Positions 43,355-52,652 are shown, counted from the stretch's first letter. The stretch is DNA of 64,000 nt from Comamonas serinivorans (GCF_002158865.1 NZ_CP021455.1:2542001-2606000); one strand, 5' to 3'. Translations and numbers: made by a program. The notes: generated by a model not told the origin, from the letters alone.

Positions 43355-44653
43355 TCAGACCTTGGCCAGCGCCTGGTCCAGGTCGGCGATCAGGTCGTCA
43401 ACGTGCTCGATGCCCACGCACAGACGCACGGTTTCCTCTTTCACGCCGGTCTTGGCCAGCTCCTCGGGCGACAGCTGGCGGTGCGTCGTGCTGGCCGGGT
43501 GCGTGGCCAGCGACTTGGTGTCGCCGATGTTGACCAGGCGCGTGAACAGCTGCAGCGCATCGAGGAAGCGCGCGCCCGCCGCACGGGCGTCGTCGCCCGG
43601 CGCCGATTTCACGCCGAATGTGAACAGGCCCGAAGCCCGCCCGCCCATGTATTGCTGGGCCAGCGCGTGGTCGCGGTGGCTGGCCAGGCCGGCGTAGCTG
43701 ACCCACGACACCTTGGGATGCGTTTGCAGCCATTCGGCGACTTTCTGCGTGTTCTCGCAGATGCGGTCCATGCGCAGCGCCAGCGTCTCGATGCCCTGCA
43801 GGATCTGCCAGGCGTTGAACGGCGAAATGGCGGCCCCCATGTTGCGCAGCGGCACCACGCGCGCCCGGCCGATGTAGGCGGCGGCGCCCAGCGCCTCGGT
43901 GTAAACCACGCCGTGGTAGCTCACGTCCGGCTCGTTCAGGCGCGGAAAACGCTGCTTGTGCTGCGCCCACGGGAATTTGCCGCTGTCCACGATGATGCCG
44001 CCCAGGCTGGTGCCGTGGCCACCCATGTACTTGGTCAGCGAATGCACGACGATGTCGGCGCCGTGCTCGAACGGGCGCAGCAGGTAAGGGCTGGCCACGG
44101 TGTTGTCCACGATCACCGGCACGCCGTGCTTGTGGGCAATGGCCGCCACCTTGGCGATGTCGGTCACGTTGCCGGCCGGGTTGCCGATGGACTCGACGTA
44201 CACGGCCTTGGTGCGCGCGTCGATGAGCTGCTCGAAGCTGTCGGGGTCGTTGTGGTCGCCAAAGCGCGTCTCGATGCCGTATTGCGGCAGCGTGTGCGCG
44301 AACAGGTTGTAGGTGCCGCCATACAGCGCCGTGCTGCTGACGATGTTGTCGCCGGCCTCGGCGATGGTCTGGATGGCATAGGTGACCGCCACCTGGCCCG
44401 AGGCCACGGCCAGCGCGCCAATGCCGCCCTCGAGCGCCGCCACGCGCTGCTCCAGCACGTCGGTGGTCGGATTCATGATGCGCGTGTAGATGTTGCCGGG
44501 CACCTTCAGGTCGAACAGGTCGGCGCCATGCTGGGCGCTGTCGAAGGCGTAAGCCACGGTCTGGTAGAGCGGTACGGCGACGGCTTTGGTCGTGGGGTCG
44601 GGGCTGTAGCCGGTGTGGACGGACTTGGTTTCGAACTTCCAGGTGTCGGACAT
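43355..44653 (-). CDS. metY: O-acetylhomoserine sulfhydrylase/aminocarboxypropyltransferase (MetY type)
   Basis: 432 residues. PLP enzyme that makes homocysteine from O-acetylhomoserine and sulfide. The Cys/Met metabolism fold is shown by PGNIYTRIMNPTTDVLEQRV, VYVESIGNPAGNVTD, and the PLP-lysine site VVHSLTKYMGGHGTSLGGII; SLATHPASTTHRQL is the C-terminal substrate loop. Length 430 fits MetY rather than the 380-residue MetB/MetC. The start at 44653 has AGGAGA ribosome binding site 7 nt before. A palindromic repeat lies just upstream. Which acyl-homoserine is used is assumed from the family. Confidence 0.93.
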   Translation of the reverse strand: MSDTWKFETKSVHTGYSPDPTTKAVAVPLYQTVAYAFDSAQHGADLFDLKVPGNIYTRIMNPTTDVLEQRVAALEGGIGALAVASGQVAVTYAIQTIAEAGDNIVSSTALYGGTYNLFAHTLPQYGIETRFGDHNDPDSFEQLIDARTKAVYVESIGNPAGNVTDIAKVAAIAHKHGVPVIVDNTVASPYLLRPFEHGADIVVHSLTKYMGGHGTSLGGIIVDSGKFPWAQHKQRFPRLNEPDVSYHGVVYTEALGAAAYIGRARVVPLRNMGAAISPFNAWQILQGIETLALRMDRICENTQKVAEWLQTHPKVSWVSYAGLASHRDHALAQQYMGGRASGLFTFGVKSAPGDDARAAGARFLDALQLFTRLVNIGDTKSLATHPASTTHRQLSPEELAKTGVKEETVRLCVGIEHVDDLIADLDQALAKV

Positions 44654-44698
44654 GAGGTCTCCTGTTGCGCTGATTGGCTGAAGGCAGATCAACCAATC

Positions 44699-44750
44699 GG
44701 CAGTATGGTGCATTCACCGTTCATTGTTGAACGCCAATGAGCGCATACCC
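44699..44750. repeat. GTAT-ended palindromic repeat
   Basis: 52 bp from GGCAGTATGG to GCATACCC with core CCGTTCA...TGAACG around TTGT. It lies 46 bp upstream of the metY start. Confidence 0.85.
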
Positions 44751-44857
44751 ATATGCAAAATACGCACATAGCCTGGGCATGCGACGCCAACCTGCCGCGC
44801 CCAAGGCGATGCAGGCGATCACGGGACGTTGCGGCGAAGCATACCCGCAGCCAGCGG

Positions 44858-44884
44858 CGACTGGCACCACGGTGGTGCCAGTCG
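44858..44884. repeat. Perfect 27-bp palindrome, unrelated to the GTAT family
   Basis: CGACTGGCACCAC and GTGGTGCCAGTCG are exact reverse complements around a single central G. Its role (regulator site, terminator or mobile-element scar) cannot be told. Confidence 0.8.
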
Positions 44885-45346
44885 GGATCGCGCCATGGCG
44901 GCGCGGCAGGCGTTTCGGCGCAACGACAGACCGGCACCGTGAAGGATGGGTTGCGCGGGCGACGGGATCAGGCTTTGGCGCCGGACTGGCCCACGACAGG
45001 ACAAGCCGCCGCTGGCGAGATGAAACAGCAATGGGGGTCTGGCCGGGCCCCGCACGGCCTGCCAGCGGCGGCGTGGATTGCGCGGGCGTCAGCTTGAAGC
45101 AACCGAGAAGGTCGAGTTGTACGCCTTCTTCAACCGCATGAACTTTGGCGGTTCAACGCGGTGCCCGCCGTCGGCCCGGATGGGATCGAGACCGGGCATG
45201 GCCGTGCTCCAGGCCAGATGGCATCCGGCGGGGCGGGAATGGGGGTGCGGGTTTGGTGCCGAGGGGCGTAAGACGCGCTGCGTCCTGATCCCGGGTGGCG
45301 TCCGCCAGGGATGCGCGGGCATTCGGGGCGTCCCGGGCTCAAGGCC

Positions 45347-45589
45347 TCAGCGGCGCGGCCCGCGCAGCTGCTCGCGGTGCTTTTCGATGCGGGCTTCGCG
45401 CTGGGCGTCTTCGCGTTCCATGGCCTTGCGTTTGGTGTAGCCCGACCAGTCGGCCCAGGACCACCAGAGCACGGCGAGGACGAAGGGGATGGAGACCCAG
45501 CCCAGCTGCTCCCACGTCCAGTTGTAGACCGGGCCGAGCTTGTACCACTGCCAACCGAAGAGGGCCACGCCAATGCCCAGGAACCACAT
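45347..45589 (-). CDS. Small Trp-rich membrane protein (TIGR04438 type)
   Basis: 80 residues. Two hydrophobic segments rich in Trp (MWFLGIGVALFGWQWYKLGP and FVLAVLWWSWADWSGYTKRK) followed by a charged helical tail (EREDAQREARIEKHREQLRG). This matches the small Trp-rich proteins that are widespread in Burkholderiales and otherwise uncharacterised. The start at 45589 is near the divergent cytochrome c gene, with about 108 bp between. Confidence 0.8.
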   Translation of the reverse strand: MWFLGIGVALFGWQWYKLGPVYNWTWEQLGWVSIPFVLAVLWWSWADWSGYTKRKAMEREDAQREARIEKHREQLRGPRR

Positions 45590-45697
45590 GACATACCCCT
45601 TTTTGTAAACTGATGCGCTTATGCTACGTCAACCCACCCGGGATTGAATGCGTTTAAGCATTGGTTTTTCGCAGTTTTTCAGCAAAGAGCACAGCCC

Positions 45698-46003
45698 ATG
45701 AAGAAGACCCTCGTCGCGCTTGGCGCCCTGGTTCTGGCAGCGGCCCCCGCCATGGCGGACGAAGCCCTGGCCAAAGCCAAGAACTGCATGGCCTGCCATG
45801 CGGTGGACAAGAAGGTCGTGGGCCCGTCCTACAAGGACGTGGCCAGGAAGTACCAGGGCGATGCCGCCGCCGTGAGCAAGCTCACCACCAAGATCCTCAA
45901 GGGCAGCAGTGGCGTGTGGGGCGCCGTGCCCATGCCCGCCAACGCCGCCGTGTCCGAGGCCGACGCCAAGAAGCTGTCGGAATGGATCGTGAACCTCAAG
46001 TGA
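45698..46003 (+). CDS. Class I c-type cytochrome (c551/c552-like)
   Basis: 101 residues. A signal peptide (MKKTLVALGALVLAAAPAMA) directs export; the haem motif CMACH is at residues 30-34 and the axial Met is likely in GAVPMPAN, about residue 80. The small single-haem form matches the soluble periplasmic electron carriers of the c551 family that pass electrons to a terminal oxidase or reductase. No oxidase gene is near. The ATG at 45698 gives a clean signal peptide. Confidence 0.93.
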   Translation: MKKTLVALGALVLAAAPAMADEALAKAKNCMACHAVDKKVVGPSYKDVARKYQGDAAAVSKLTTKILKGSSGVWGAVPMPANAAVSEADAKKLSEWIVNLK

Positions 46004-46478
46004 GCCCGCAACAGCTCCGCAGCTGACCCATGGCCACGGCGCGCCTTCGATCCGCTCACGGTCGTGTCGGATCGACTGGCTAGACAAACCGGAACATCCT
46101 GCCGTCATCCCATGCCCCCACGCCGCAGGTGAACCGGTACGCATCGCCGTGATCGCGCGCTTGCCGTCGTCCGTTGGACGCACTTCCTGCAACAGCCTTC
46201 GACCGTGTTGCCCTGTCAGGCCGGCTGCCTGGCATGGGCGGTGCGAAAATCGGCATGGATGGAGGGTATGCCTCCGCAGCCATTGGTTCGAAAAAGCAAA
46301 CCGGGTCATACACCGGATCACCGGCAAGCCCTCAGCCCACTCGACGTTCAAGCCCGTTCAGCACGCGATCAAACGCGGCTCGGCGCGGCCGCAGCGGCCA
46401 TCTGGCATGGCCCGAAGGGCACGCACCTGACCATGCCTGTGCCGCAACCGGATCACACCCGCCACGCCCCTACCGCCC
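46004..46478. other. Intergenic stretch after cytochrome c
   Basis: About 475 bp between converging genes, with one palindromic repeat (46264-46314). No gene is recognised. Confidence 0.55.
46264..46314. repeat. GTAT-ended palindromic repeat
   Basis: 51 bp from GGGTATG to GTCATACACC, inner GGTTCG...AAACC arms. It lies between the cytochrome c and malonyl-CoA decarboxylase genes. Confidence 0.65.
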
Positions 46479-47888
46479 TCAGTCCAGCCGCGCCAGCACG
46501 GCCTTGGACGCGGGCACCTGCTCCTGCGCCAAGGCCTGTCGGTGCTTGTCCAGGCGCTTGAGGTCGTACAGGTAGTTGACCATCAGCCCCCAGGACTGGC
46601 GGCGTCCCTTGACCGACAGGTCGGCCGCCCAGTTCAGGCGCTCGACACAGGCGCCGTTGCCCAGGTGGAAACGCGCCACCGGGTCCAGCGGCTTGCCGCG
46701 GCTGAATTCGCGCACCAGGTAGTGCGCCGCCATCTGCAGCAGCCAGGCGCGCGCCGCAGATTTCTCGTGCCAGCTCGCCAGATCGGCCTGGTCCAGCGCC
46801 TGCAGCACGGCCTCGCCCGTGGGCGGCTCGGCCTCCAGGCCCAGGGCGTCGGCCAGGGCCTGCCTGGCTTTGGTGGGCAGCGCGGCCACGCGCTCGGGCG
46901 CTTGCGCACGCAGCCAGCGCGCAAAGCCCGGCAGCGGCGACAAGGTGGCGAAGTGCTTCACGTTCGGCAGGTCCTGCTGCAGGGCCTCGACCACGCGTTT
47001 GATCAGCGAATCGCCAAAGCTCACGCCCTTGAGCCCCGGCTGCGTGTTGCTGATGGAGTAGAAGACGGCGTGGGTGGCCCGCGCCAGGTCGGCCGGCTCG
47101 GCGTGCTCGTCCAGCAGCGGCGCCATGTGGTCGGCCATGCGCTCGCCAAAGGCCACCTCGACGAAGATCAGCGGCACGCCCGGCAACCGCGGGTGAAAAA
47201 AGCCGTAGCAGCGGCGGTCGGCGTCCAGGCGGTTCTTCACATCGGCCCAGCTGGTGATGTCGTGCACCGCCTCGTACTGGATCAGCTGCTCGACCAGCGA
47301 GGCCGGCGAATCCCAGCTGATGCGGTCCAGCCGCAGCGAGCCCAGCTCGAACCAGCTGGTGAACAAGGCCTCGAGCTCGGCGTCCAGCGGCAGCAGGCGG
47401 CGGTCGCCGGGCAAGGCCTGGAGCAGCTCGCCCCGCAGGTCGACCAGGAAGCGCATGCCCTGCTCGAACGCGGCAAAGCGCTGCAGCAAACGCCCGCGTG
47501 GCGACGCCAGGGCCCGCCGCAGGCGCACCTCGGCAGCGCCCTGCTCCTGCGTGCCCCAGGCACCGTCGAGCTGCAGCCGGGCGCACTCGATCAGCTCGGC
47601 GTCGGGCGCAAATTGCTCGGCCAGCAGCAGCCAGAAATCCTGCCGCTCGGCCGGGCAGGCCTGCGCATACCAGTGGGCGAGGTGCTCGGCCTGCTTGGCG
47701 GCTTCGACATCGCTGCGGGCTTCGGCGATGCCGTGCAGGTCGGCCAGCAGTTTGCGCAAGGCGCGCGGCGACAAGGCCTCCTCGCTGCGCCGCAGGCTCA
47801 CGGCCAGGCGCGTGCGGGTGGAACGGGGTTGGGCGGCCGCAGCCTCGGGTGCGGTGGATGTGGCAGATTCAGTCAAACCGGTTCTCAC
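46479..47888 (-). CDS. Malonyl-CoA decarboxylase
   Basis: About 469 residues. It converts malonyl-CoA to acetyl-CoA and CO2 in the cytoplasm. The family's central and C-terminal blocks are seen: CYGFFHPRLPGVPLIFVEVA, HAVFYSISNTQPGLKGVSFG with the active-site Ser region, VKHFATLSPLPGFARWL, and FHLGNGACVERLNWAADLS. An N-terminal helical domain (about residues 35-180) precedes it. No ATG is in frame at the 5' end; candidate starts are the GTG at 47888 or a TTG at 47876, and sequence further upstream is a palindromic repeat. It is not next to other malonate genes. Confidence 0.92.
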   Translation of the reverse strand: MRTGLTESATSTAPEAAAAQPRSTRTRLAVSLRRSEEALSPRALRKLLADLHGIAEARSDVEAAKQAEHLAHWYAQACPAERQDFWLLLAEQFAPDAELIECARLQLDGAWGTQEQGAAEVRLRRALASPRGRLLQRFAAFEQGMRFLVDLRGELLQALPGDRRLLPLDAELEALFTSWFELGSLRLDRISWDSPASLVEQLIQYEAVHDITSWADVKNRLDADRRCYGFFHPRLPGVPLIFVEVAFGERMADHMAPLLDEHAEPADLARATHAVFYSISNTQPGLKGVSFGDSLIKRVVEALQQDLPNVKHFATLSPLPGFARWLRAQAPERVAALPTKARQALADALGLEAEPPTGEAVLQALDQADLASWHEKSAARAWLLQMAAHYLVREFSRGKPLDPVARFHLGNGACVERLNWAADLSVKGRRQSWGLMVNYLYDLKRLDKHRQALAQEQVPASKAVLARLD

Positions 47889-47900
47889 ACAAACAAGTTT

Positions 47901-47950
47901 GGGTATGAACCCGCAGTCGGTGGTGACACATCGGCAGCGGACCCATACCC
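47901..47950. repeat. GTAT-ended palindromic repeat
   Basis: 50 bp from GGGTATG to CCCATACCC with inner CGCAGTCGG...TCGGCAGCG. It stands immediately upstream of the likely GTG start of malonyl-CoA decarboxylase. Confidence 0.7.
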
Positions 47951-48033
47951 CATGGACACAGACGGACACGAGGTCGATTCAGACCCCATTGTTCCACCTT
48001 GGGCAGCGGCCTGTCCCGGCCCTGCTCAAGCAC

Positions 48034-48846
48034 TCACAGGTGGCGTGGCTGCTTGCGGCCCCACAGCCAGATCAGCAGGCCCGCCGCCATCATGGGCACG
48101 CACAGCCACTGGCCCATGCTCAGGTTCATGGCCAACAGGCCCAGGAAATCGTCGGGCTCGCGGAAGTACTCGGCCACGAAGCGCAACAGGCCATAGCCGA
48201 AGAGGAACGCCCCGCTGACCTGGCCCAGGCCGCGCGGCTTGCGCGCGTACAGCCACAGCAGCACGAACAGCAGCAGGCCTTCGAGCAGGAACTGGTAGAT
48301 CTGCGACGGGTGGCGCGGCGCGGCGCCGGCCTGCGGAAACACCATGGCCCAGGGCAGCGACGGGTCGGCCAGGCGGCCCCACAGCTCGCCGTTGATGAAG
48401 TTGCCGACGCGGCCCGCGGCCAGGCCGGTGGGCACACAGGGCGCCACCAGGTCGGCCACCTCGAAGAAGCGGCGACCGCGCAGCTTGGCGAACAGGCCCA
48501 TGGCGGCAATCGTGCCCAGCATGCCGCCGTGAAAGCTCATGCCCCCCTTCCAGATGGCGAACACCTCCAGCGGGTGCGCGGCGTAGAACTCCGGCTTGTA
48601 AAACAGGCAGTACCCCAGCCGCCCGCCCAGGATGGCGCCCATCACCCCCATGAACAGCAGGTCCTCAACATCCCGCGCCGTCCACGGGCCCGGCATGGAG
48701 ACCCCGGCAAACGGCTGCTGGCGGATGCGCACGCGCGCCAGCGCATAGAACAGGGCAAACGCCACCAGGTAGGTGAGGCCATACCAGTGCACGGCCAACG
48801 GACCGATCTGGACCGCCACGGGGTCGATGTGGGGATAAGTCAACAT
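48034..48846 (-). CDS. lgt: Prolipoprotein diacylglyceryl transferase
   Basis: 270 residues with seven membrane segments. It transfers diacylglycerol from phosphatidylglycerol to the lipobox Cys of prolipoproteins at the inner membrane. The Lgt signature GRVGNFINGELWGRLAD and the MSFHGGMLGTIAAM loop with its essential His are intact; PHIDPVAVQIGPLAVHWYGL is the usual N-terminus. The ATG at 48846 gives this conserved start. No thyA adjoins it, unlike E. coli. A palindromic repeat lies beyond its 5' end. Confidence 0.96.
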   Translation of the reverse strand: MLTYPHIDPVAVQIGPLAVHWYGLTYLVAFALFYALARVRIRQQPFAGVSMPGPWTARDVEDLLFMGVMGAILGGRLGYCLFYKPEFYAAHPLEVFAIWKGGMSFHGGMLGTIAAMGLFAKLRGRRFFEVADLVAPCVPTGLAAGRVGNFINGELWGRLADPSLPWAMVFPQAGAAPRHPSQIYQFLLEGLLLFVLLWLYARKPRGLGQVSGAFLFGYGLLRFVAEYFREPDDFLGLLAMNLSMGQWLCVPMMAAGLLIWLWGRKQPRHL

Positions 48847-49007
48847 GGCCGCGATTGTGCCTGCGGCGCCTGGGTCGGCCGCTTCGGCATTCCGTGCCGG
48901 GCCAAGGGTTTCGGGGCACACGGGTGCCGGATGGCGGGTTGCATGCCGCCCCCGCCTCAACCCCGTTCATCATCCGCCACTGCGGATCTGGCACGCCCCA
49001 CGCTCAA

Positions 49008-49059
49008 GCAGTATGCACCCCTTCTCGTTTTGAAATGAACGGGCATGGCACCATACTCC
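49008..49059. repeat. GTAT-ended palindromic repeat
   Basis: 52 bp from GCAGTATG to CCATACTCC, core CTCGTTTTGAAATGAACGGG. It lies between lgt and the epimerase gene, abutting the latter's stop. Confidence 0.85.
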
Positions 49060-49060
49060 G

Positions 49061-50203
49061 TTACAACGCAATCAACCCCTGCAACACCTGCGGATGCCGC
49101 AACACCAGCCGCAGCTCGTGCTTCATGCGCGTGTTGCGCAGCCGGCGCGATTCGCGCAGAAAACTCCATTGCACGGGCGAGACCTGGGCCTGCAGCACCT
49201 GGGCCGACAGGCGCGGCGGGCGGGGCAGGCCAAACAGGTCGGCCGCGGCGTCGAAGTAGTCGCCGGCCTTGAACACGCTGTCGTCGCACACCTGCACCAC
49301 GCGCTGCGGCCGGCCCAGGGCCAGCGCCCGCAAGGCGGCCCGCGCCAGGTCGTCGGCATGGATGTGGTTGGTGTAGACGTCGTCCTCGGGCAGCAGGCAG
49401 GGCGTGCCGCGCAGCAGCCGGCCGCGCGGCGTGCCGCCCTCGCGGTCGGGCGCGTAAATGCCCGGAATGCGCAGGCACGAGACGCGTGTGGACCAGGTGC
49501 TGCGGCGCGCCAGCGTGCGCAGGCTGCGTTCGGCCGCCACGCGGCGGCGCGCGCGGGCGCTTTCGGGGTTCACGGCCCGCGTTTCATCGAGCCAGGCGCC
49601 GGCGCAGTCGCCATACACCCCGGTGGTCGAGCCATAGACCAGCGCACGCAGCCGGGTGTCCTGATGGCGCCAGCGCAGGCGCCTGAGGCGCCGCGCCAGG
49701 CGCGAGGGCGGCTGTCCGCCCTGCCCCGCCGCCAGCCCCAGCGCACGCGCGCGCCGCTGGCGCCGGCCCTGCGCCGCCAGCCACACGCGAGCCAGGGCCT
49801 CGGTGCGCGGGTCGGTGTCGCCCCGGCCGGGCGGCGGCGCCAGGTGCAGCCCCCACGTGGCCAGCGCGCCCAGGCGCTGCAGCGGCCCACGCCGGCGCGG
49901 GTCGTCGAGGTCGCCCACCAGCGGCGTGACGCCCAGCGCGCGCAGGGTCTGCAGGCGCTCGGGACTGCCGCCGGAGGTCAGGGCGCGCACGGTGACGCGC
50001 CCCGCCGCCACGCCCGACGGCGCCGGCCGGCCCTGCAGCAGCCGGGCCACGCGCGAGCCCACGTCGCCACAGCCCACGATGAGCACACGCAGGCGCCGGA
50101 AACGCGCCGGCAAGGCGCCCTGCGGCGGCGTGGCGGGCCGGCGCGAGGCCGTGCGGGCGGGGGCAGGCCGGGCAGAGGTGGTCCGTACCGCAGGAGGTGG
50201 CAT
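49061..50203 (-). CDS. NAD-dependent epimerase/dehydratase-like protein (YeeZ type)
   Basis: About 380 residues. The extended SDR fold starts with RVLIVGCGDVGSRVARLL; the YxxxK-like region is replaced by YGSTTGVYGDCAGAWLDET, the usual YeeZ/COG0451 feature, and RIPGIYAPDREGG and DDVYTNHIHADDLARA match. The protein is very rich in Arg, with an unusual poly-Arg/Ala middle part. Start: two ATGs are in frame, 50266 (overlapping the divergent start) and 50203; I prefer 50203. Substrate unknown. Confidence 0.8.
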   Translation of the reverse strand: MPPPAVRTTSARPAPARTASRRPATPPQGALPARFRRLRVLIVGCGDVGSRVARLLQGRPAPSGVAAGRVTVRALTSGGSPERLQTLRALGVTPLVGDLDDPRRRGPLQRLGALATWGLHLAPPPGRGDTDPRTEALARVWLAAQGRRQRRARALGLAAGQGGQPPSRLARRLRRLRWRHQDTRLRALVYGSTTGVYGDCAGAWLDETRAVNPESARARRRVAAERSLRTLARRSTWSTRVSCLRIPGIYAPDREGGTPRGRLLRGTPCLLPEDDVYTNHIHADDLARAALRALALGRPQRVVQVCDDSVFKAGDYFDAAADLFGLPRPPRLSAQVLQAQVSPVQWSFLRESRRLRNTRMKHELRLVLRHPQVLQGLIAL

Positions 50204-50264
50204 GGGGATTGGGGGCAAAATCGGGGGCTTTTGAGCGCGAAAGCCCACGAGCATAGACGAGGTC

Positions 50265-51335
50265 ATGAGCCATCACATCACGGTGCGCCCCAGCGGGCGC
50301 GAGTTCCAGTCCGACCCCGGCGAGACCCTGCTCGCCGCCGCCATCCGCCAAGGCATCGGCCTGCCCTACGGCTGCAAGGATGGCGCCTGCGGCTCCTGCA
50401 AGTGCCGCAAGCTCGAAGGCACGGTGGTGCACGGTCCGCACCAGGAAAAAGCCCTGTCCGCCGACGAGGAAGCCCAGGGCTTCGTGCTGACCTGCTGCGG
50501 CGTGGCCGAGGGCGACGTGGTGCTGGAGTCGCGCCAGGTGACCAGCGAAGGGGCCTTCCCCATCAAGAAGATGCCGGCGCGGGTGTTCCAGCTCGAGCGC
50601 CTGAGCCACGACGTGATGCGCATGACCCTGCAGCTGCCGGCCTCCGACGTGCTGCAGTACCACGCCGGCCAGTACATCGAGTTCATCCTGCGCGACGGCA
50701 GCCACCGCAGCTACTCCATGGCCAACGCGCCCCAGCACATCCTGCGCGCGCCCTCGCCGGGCGCCACGCCGGTGCCCATGGTCGAGCTGCACATCCGCCA
50801 CATGCCGGGCGGCAAGTTCACCGACCAGGTCTTCGGCAGCTTGAAAGAGCGCGACATCCTGCGCATCGAGGGGCCGTTCGGCAGCTTCTTCCTGCGCGAG
50901 GACTCGGATAAGCCCATCGTGCTGCTGGCCTCGGGCACGGGGTTCGCGCCCATCAAGGCCCTGCTGGAACACATGCAGGTCAAGGGCATCCGCCGCCCCG
51001 TGACGGTGTACTGGGGCGGCCGCCGCCCGCAGGACCTGTACATGGACGGCTGGCTGCGCGAGCAGGCCGGCCACATGCCCGAGCTGCGCTACGTGCCCGT
51101 GGTGTCCGACGCCCTGCCCGAAGACGGCTGGACCGGCCGCACCGGCTTTGTGCACCAGGCCGTGCTGGACGACCTGCCGGACCTGTCCGGCCACCAGGTC
51201 TACGCCTGCGGCGCGCCCATCGTCGTCGATTCGGCCCGCGCCGCCTACCTGGCCCAGGCCGGCCTGCCCGATTGGGAGTTCTATGCCGATGCCTTCACCA
51301 GCGAAGCCGACAAGACCCACACGGTGTCGGACTGA
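50265..51335 (+). CDS. 2Fe-2S ferredoxin/NAD(P)H-flavin reductase (CDP-6-deoxy-delta-3,4-glucoseen reductase-like)
   Basis: 356 residues. A plant-type ferredoxin domain at residues 1-95 has Cys in GCKDGACGSCKC plus the distal VLTCC; then an FNR-like FAD domain with RSYSMANAP (about residue 146) and an NAD-binding domain with LASGTGFAPIKALLEH and YVYWGG-like TVYWGGRRP. It therefore passes electrons from NAD(P)H through FAD to the 2Fe-2S centre. In betaproteobacteria such proteins are commonly annotated as CDP-6-deoxyglucoseen reductase without sugar biosynthesis genes; here there are none, so its electron acceptor is open. It is divergent from the epimerase. Confidence 0.9.
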   Translation: MSHHITVRPSGREFQSDPGETLLAAAIRQGIGLPYGCKDGACGSCKCRKLEGTVVHGPHQEKALSADEEAQGFVLTCCGVAEGDVVLESRQVTSEGAFPIKKMPARVFQLERLSHDVMRMTLQLPASDVLQYHAGQYIEFILRDGSHRSYSMANAPQHILRAPSPGATPVPMVELHIRHMPGGKFTDQVFGSLKERDILRIEGPFGSFFLREDSDKPIVLLASGTGFAPIKALLEHMQVKGIRRPVTVYWGGRRPQDLYMDGWLREQAGHMPELRYVPVVSDALPEDGWTGRTGFVHQAVLDDLPDLSGHQVYACGAPIVVDSARAAYLAQAGLPDWEFYADAFTSEADKTHTVSD

Positions 51336-51665
51336 CGCGGCCCGCGCAGCGGCGCGACCCGGCACGCCAGCTCGTGTGGCCCGCATGACCCGTCTGGCCC
51401 TTGTGGCCCGCCCGCCGGCCAGGTCGATGCGGCCTGGGCCCCAGAGCTGCCCGGGCTTGCTGTGCACACCGGCCGGTTGGCCTACCCCGCTGAGTCGCCG
51501 CTCAGCCGGTTGCCCTGCCCCCGATTCGTCGGCCAGAGACCTGGTCGGTACAACAAGTCACTCCGCCAATCGCCTGACCCACGGAGTATGAACCTCTTGC
51601 CGTTTTGAATGCATCGCAAACTGGCCCATACTCCATTTGATTCTTTGACCCTCACCCACACCACC
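51336..51665. other. Intergenic stretch before the fourth Bug receptor
   Basis: About 330 bp; one palindromic repeat (51583-51634). Otherwise nothing recognised. Confidence 0.55.
51583..51634. repeat. GTAT-ended palindromic repeat
   Basis: 52 bp from GGAGTATG to CCCATACTCC with core TTGCCGTTTTGAATGC. It ends 31 bp before the Bug receptor ATG, so it lies in the 5' leader or promoter. Confidence 0.85.
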
Positions 51666-52652
51666 ATGACCACTCGCCGCCACCTGCTGCACACCGGCGC
51701 CGCCCTCACCCTGGGCTCGCTGGCTGGCCTGTCTGCCCCGCTGGCCCACGCCAACACCGTGATCCGCCTTGTCGTGCCCTATGCGCCGGGCGGCCCGCTC
51801 GACGTGTCGTCGCGCCTGATCGCCGAGCAGGCCCAGGCGCACGGCCTGGGCACCGTCATCGTCGAAAACAAACCCGGCGCCGGCGGCAACATCGGCTCGG
51901 ACTACGTCGCCAAGGCCCCGGCCGACGGCACCGTCATCGGCCTGGCGGCCGTGGCCACGCACGCCATCAACCCCTGGCTGTTCAGCAAGATGCCGTTCGA
52001 CGCCGCCAAGGACTTCGCGCCCATCACCCAGGTCGCGCGCGTGCCCAACGTGCTCATCGTCAACGCCGACTGGGCCAAGCAACACGGCATCGCCACGCTG
52101 GCCCAGCTCATCGCCTACGCCAAGGCCCACCCCGACAAGCTGAACTACGGCTCAGGCGGCAACGGCTCGGCGGGCCACCTGGCGGGTGAGTACTTCAAGC
52201 AGCGCGCCGGCATCACGGCCACGCACGTGCCGTTCAACGGCGCCAACCCGGCCACGCTGGCCCTGCTGGCCGGCCAGGTCGACTTCAACATCGACAACCT
52301 GGCCACGGCCGCGCCCAACATCAAGAGCGGCAAGGTGATTCCGCTGGCCGTGACCACGGCCACGCCGTCCGAGATGCTGCCCGGCGTGCCCACGCTGAGC
52401 GCCACGCTCAAGGGCTTCGAAATCGACACCTGGTGGGGCCTGGTGGCCCCGGCCGCCACGCCGGCCGACGTCATCGCGCGGCTGAACAAGGCCTTCGTCG
52501 CCGCGCTGAACAGCACGCACACCAAGGCCCGCTTTGCCGCCATGCTGGCCACGCCCGCGCCCACCACGCCGCAGCAGTTCGGCGCGCTGATGGAGCGCGA
52601 ACGTGCCCGCTACGCCCAGCTGGTCAAGGCCTCGGGCGCCAAGGTCGACTGA
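51666..52652 (+). CDS. Bug-family (TctC-like) periplasmic binding protein
   Basis: 328 residues. An export signal (MTTRRHLLHTGAALTLGSLA, cleavage near AHANT) precedes the Bug signatures IRLVVPYAPGGPLDVSSRLI, VIVENKPGAGGNIGSDYV and THVPFNGANPATLALLAGQV. A mid-sized family member with no tctAB near. A GNAT gene follows 49 bp downstream and may be co-transcribed. Ligand unknown. The ATG at 51666 (MTTRRHLL) was chosen over a longer frame that enters the palindromic repeat. Confidence 0.94.
   Translation: MTTRRHLLHTGAALTLGSLAGLSAPLAHANTVIRLVVPYAPGGPLDVSSRLIAEQAQAHGLGTVIVENKPGAGGNIGSDYVAKAPADGTVIGLAAVATHAINPWLFSKMPFDAAKDFAPITQVARVPNVLIVNADWAKQHGIATLAQLIAYAKAHPDKLNYGSGGNGSAGHLAGEYFKQRAGITATHVPFNGANPATLALLAGQVDFNIDNLATAAPNIKSGKVIPLAVTTATPSEMLPGVPTLSATLKGFEIDTWWGLVAPAATPADVIARLNKAFVAALNSTHTKARFAAMLATPAPTTPQQFGALMERERARYAQLVKASGAKVD

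Larger units (their letters stand above)
44654..45346. other. Gene-poor stretch upstream of metY
   Basis: About 690 bp between divergent/convergent neighbours. It contains a palindromic repeat (44699-44750) and a separate perfect 27-bp palindrome (44858-44884). No gene is recognised; a short frame near 45090-45160 (EKVELYAFFNRMNFGG) could be a fragment. Confidence 0.55.
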
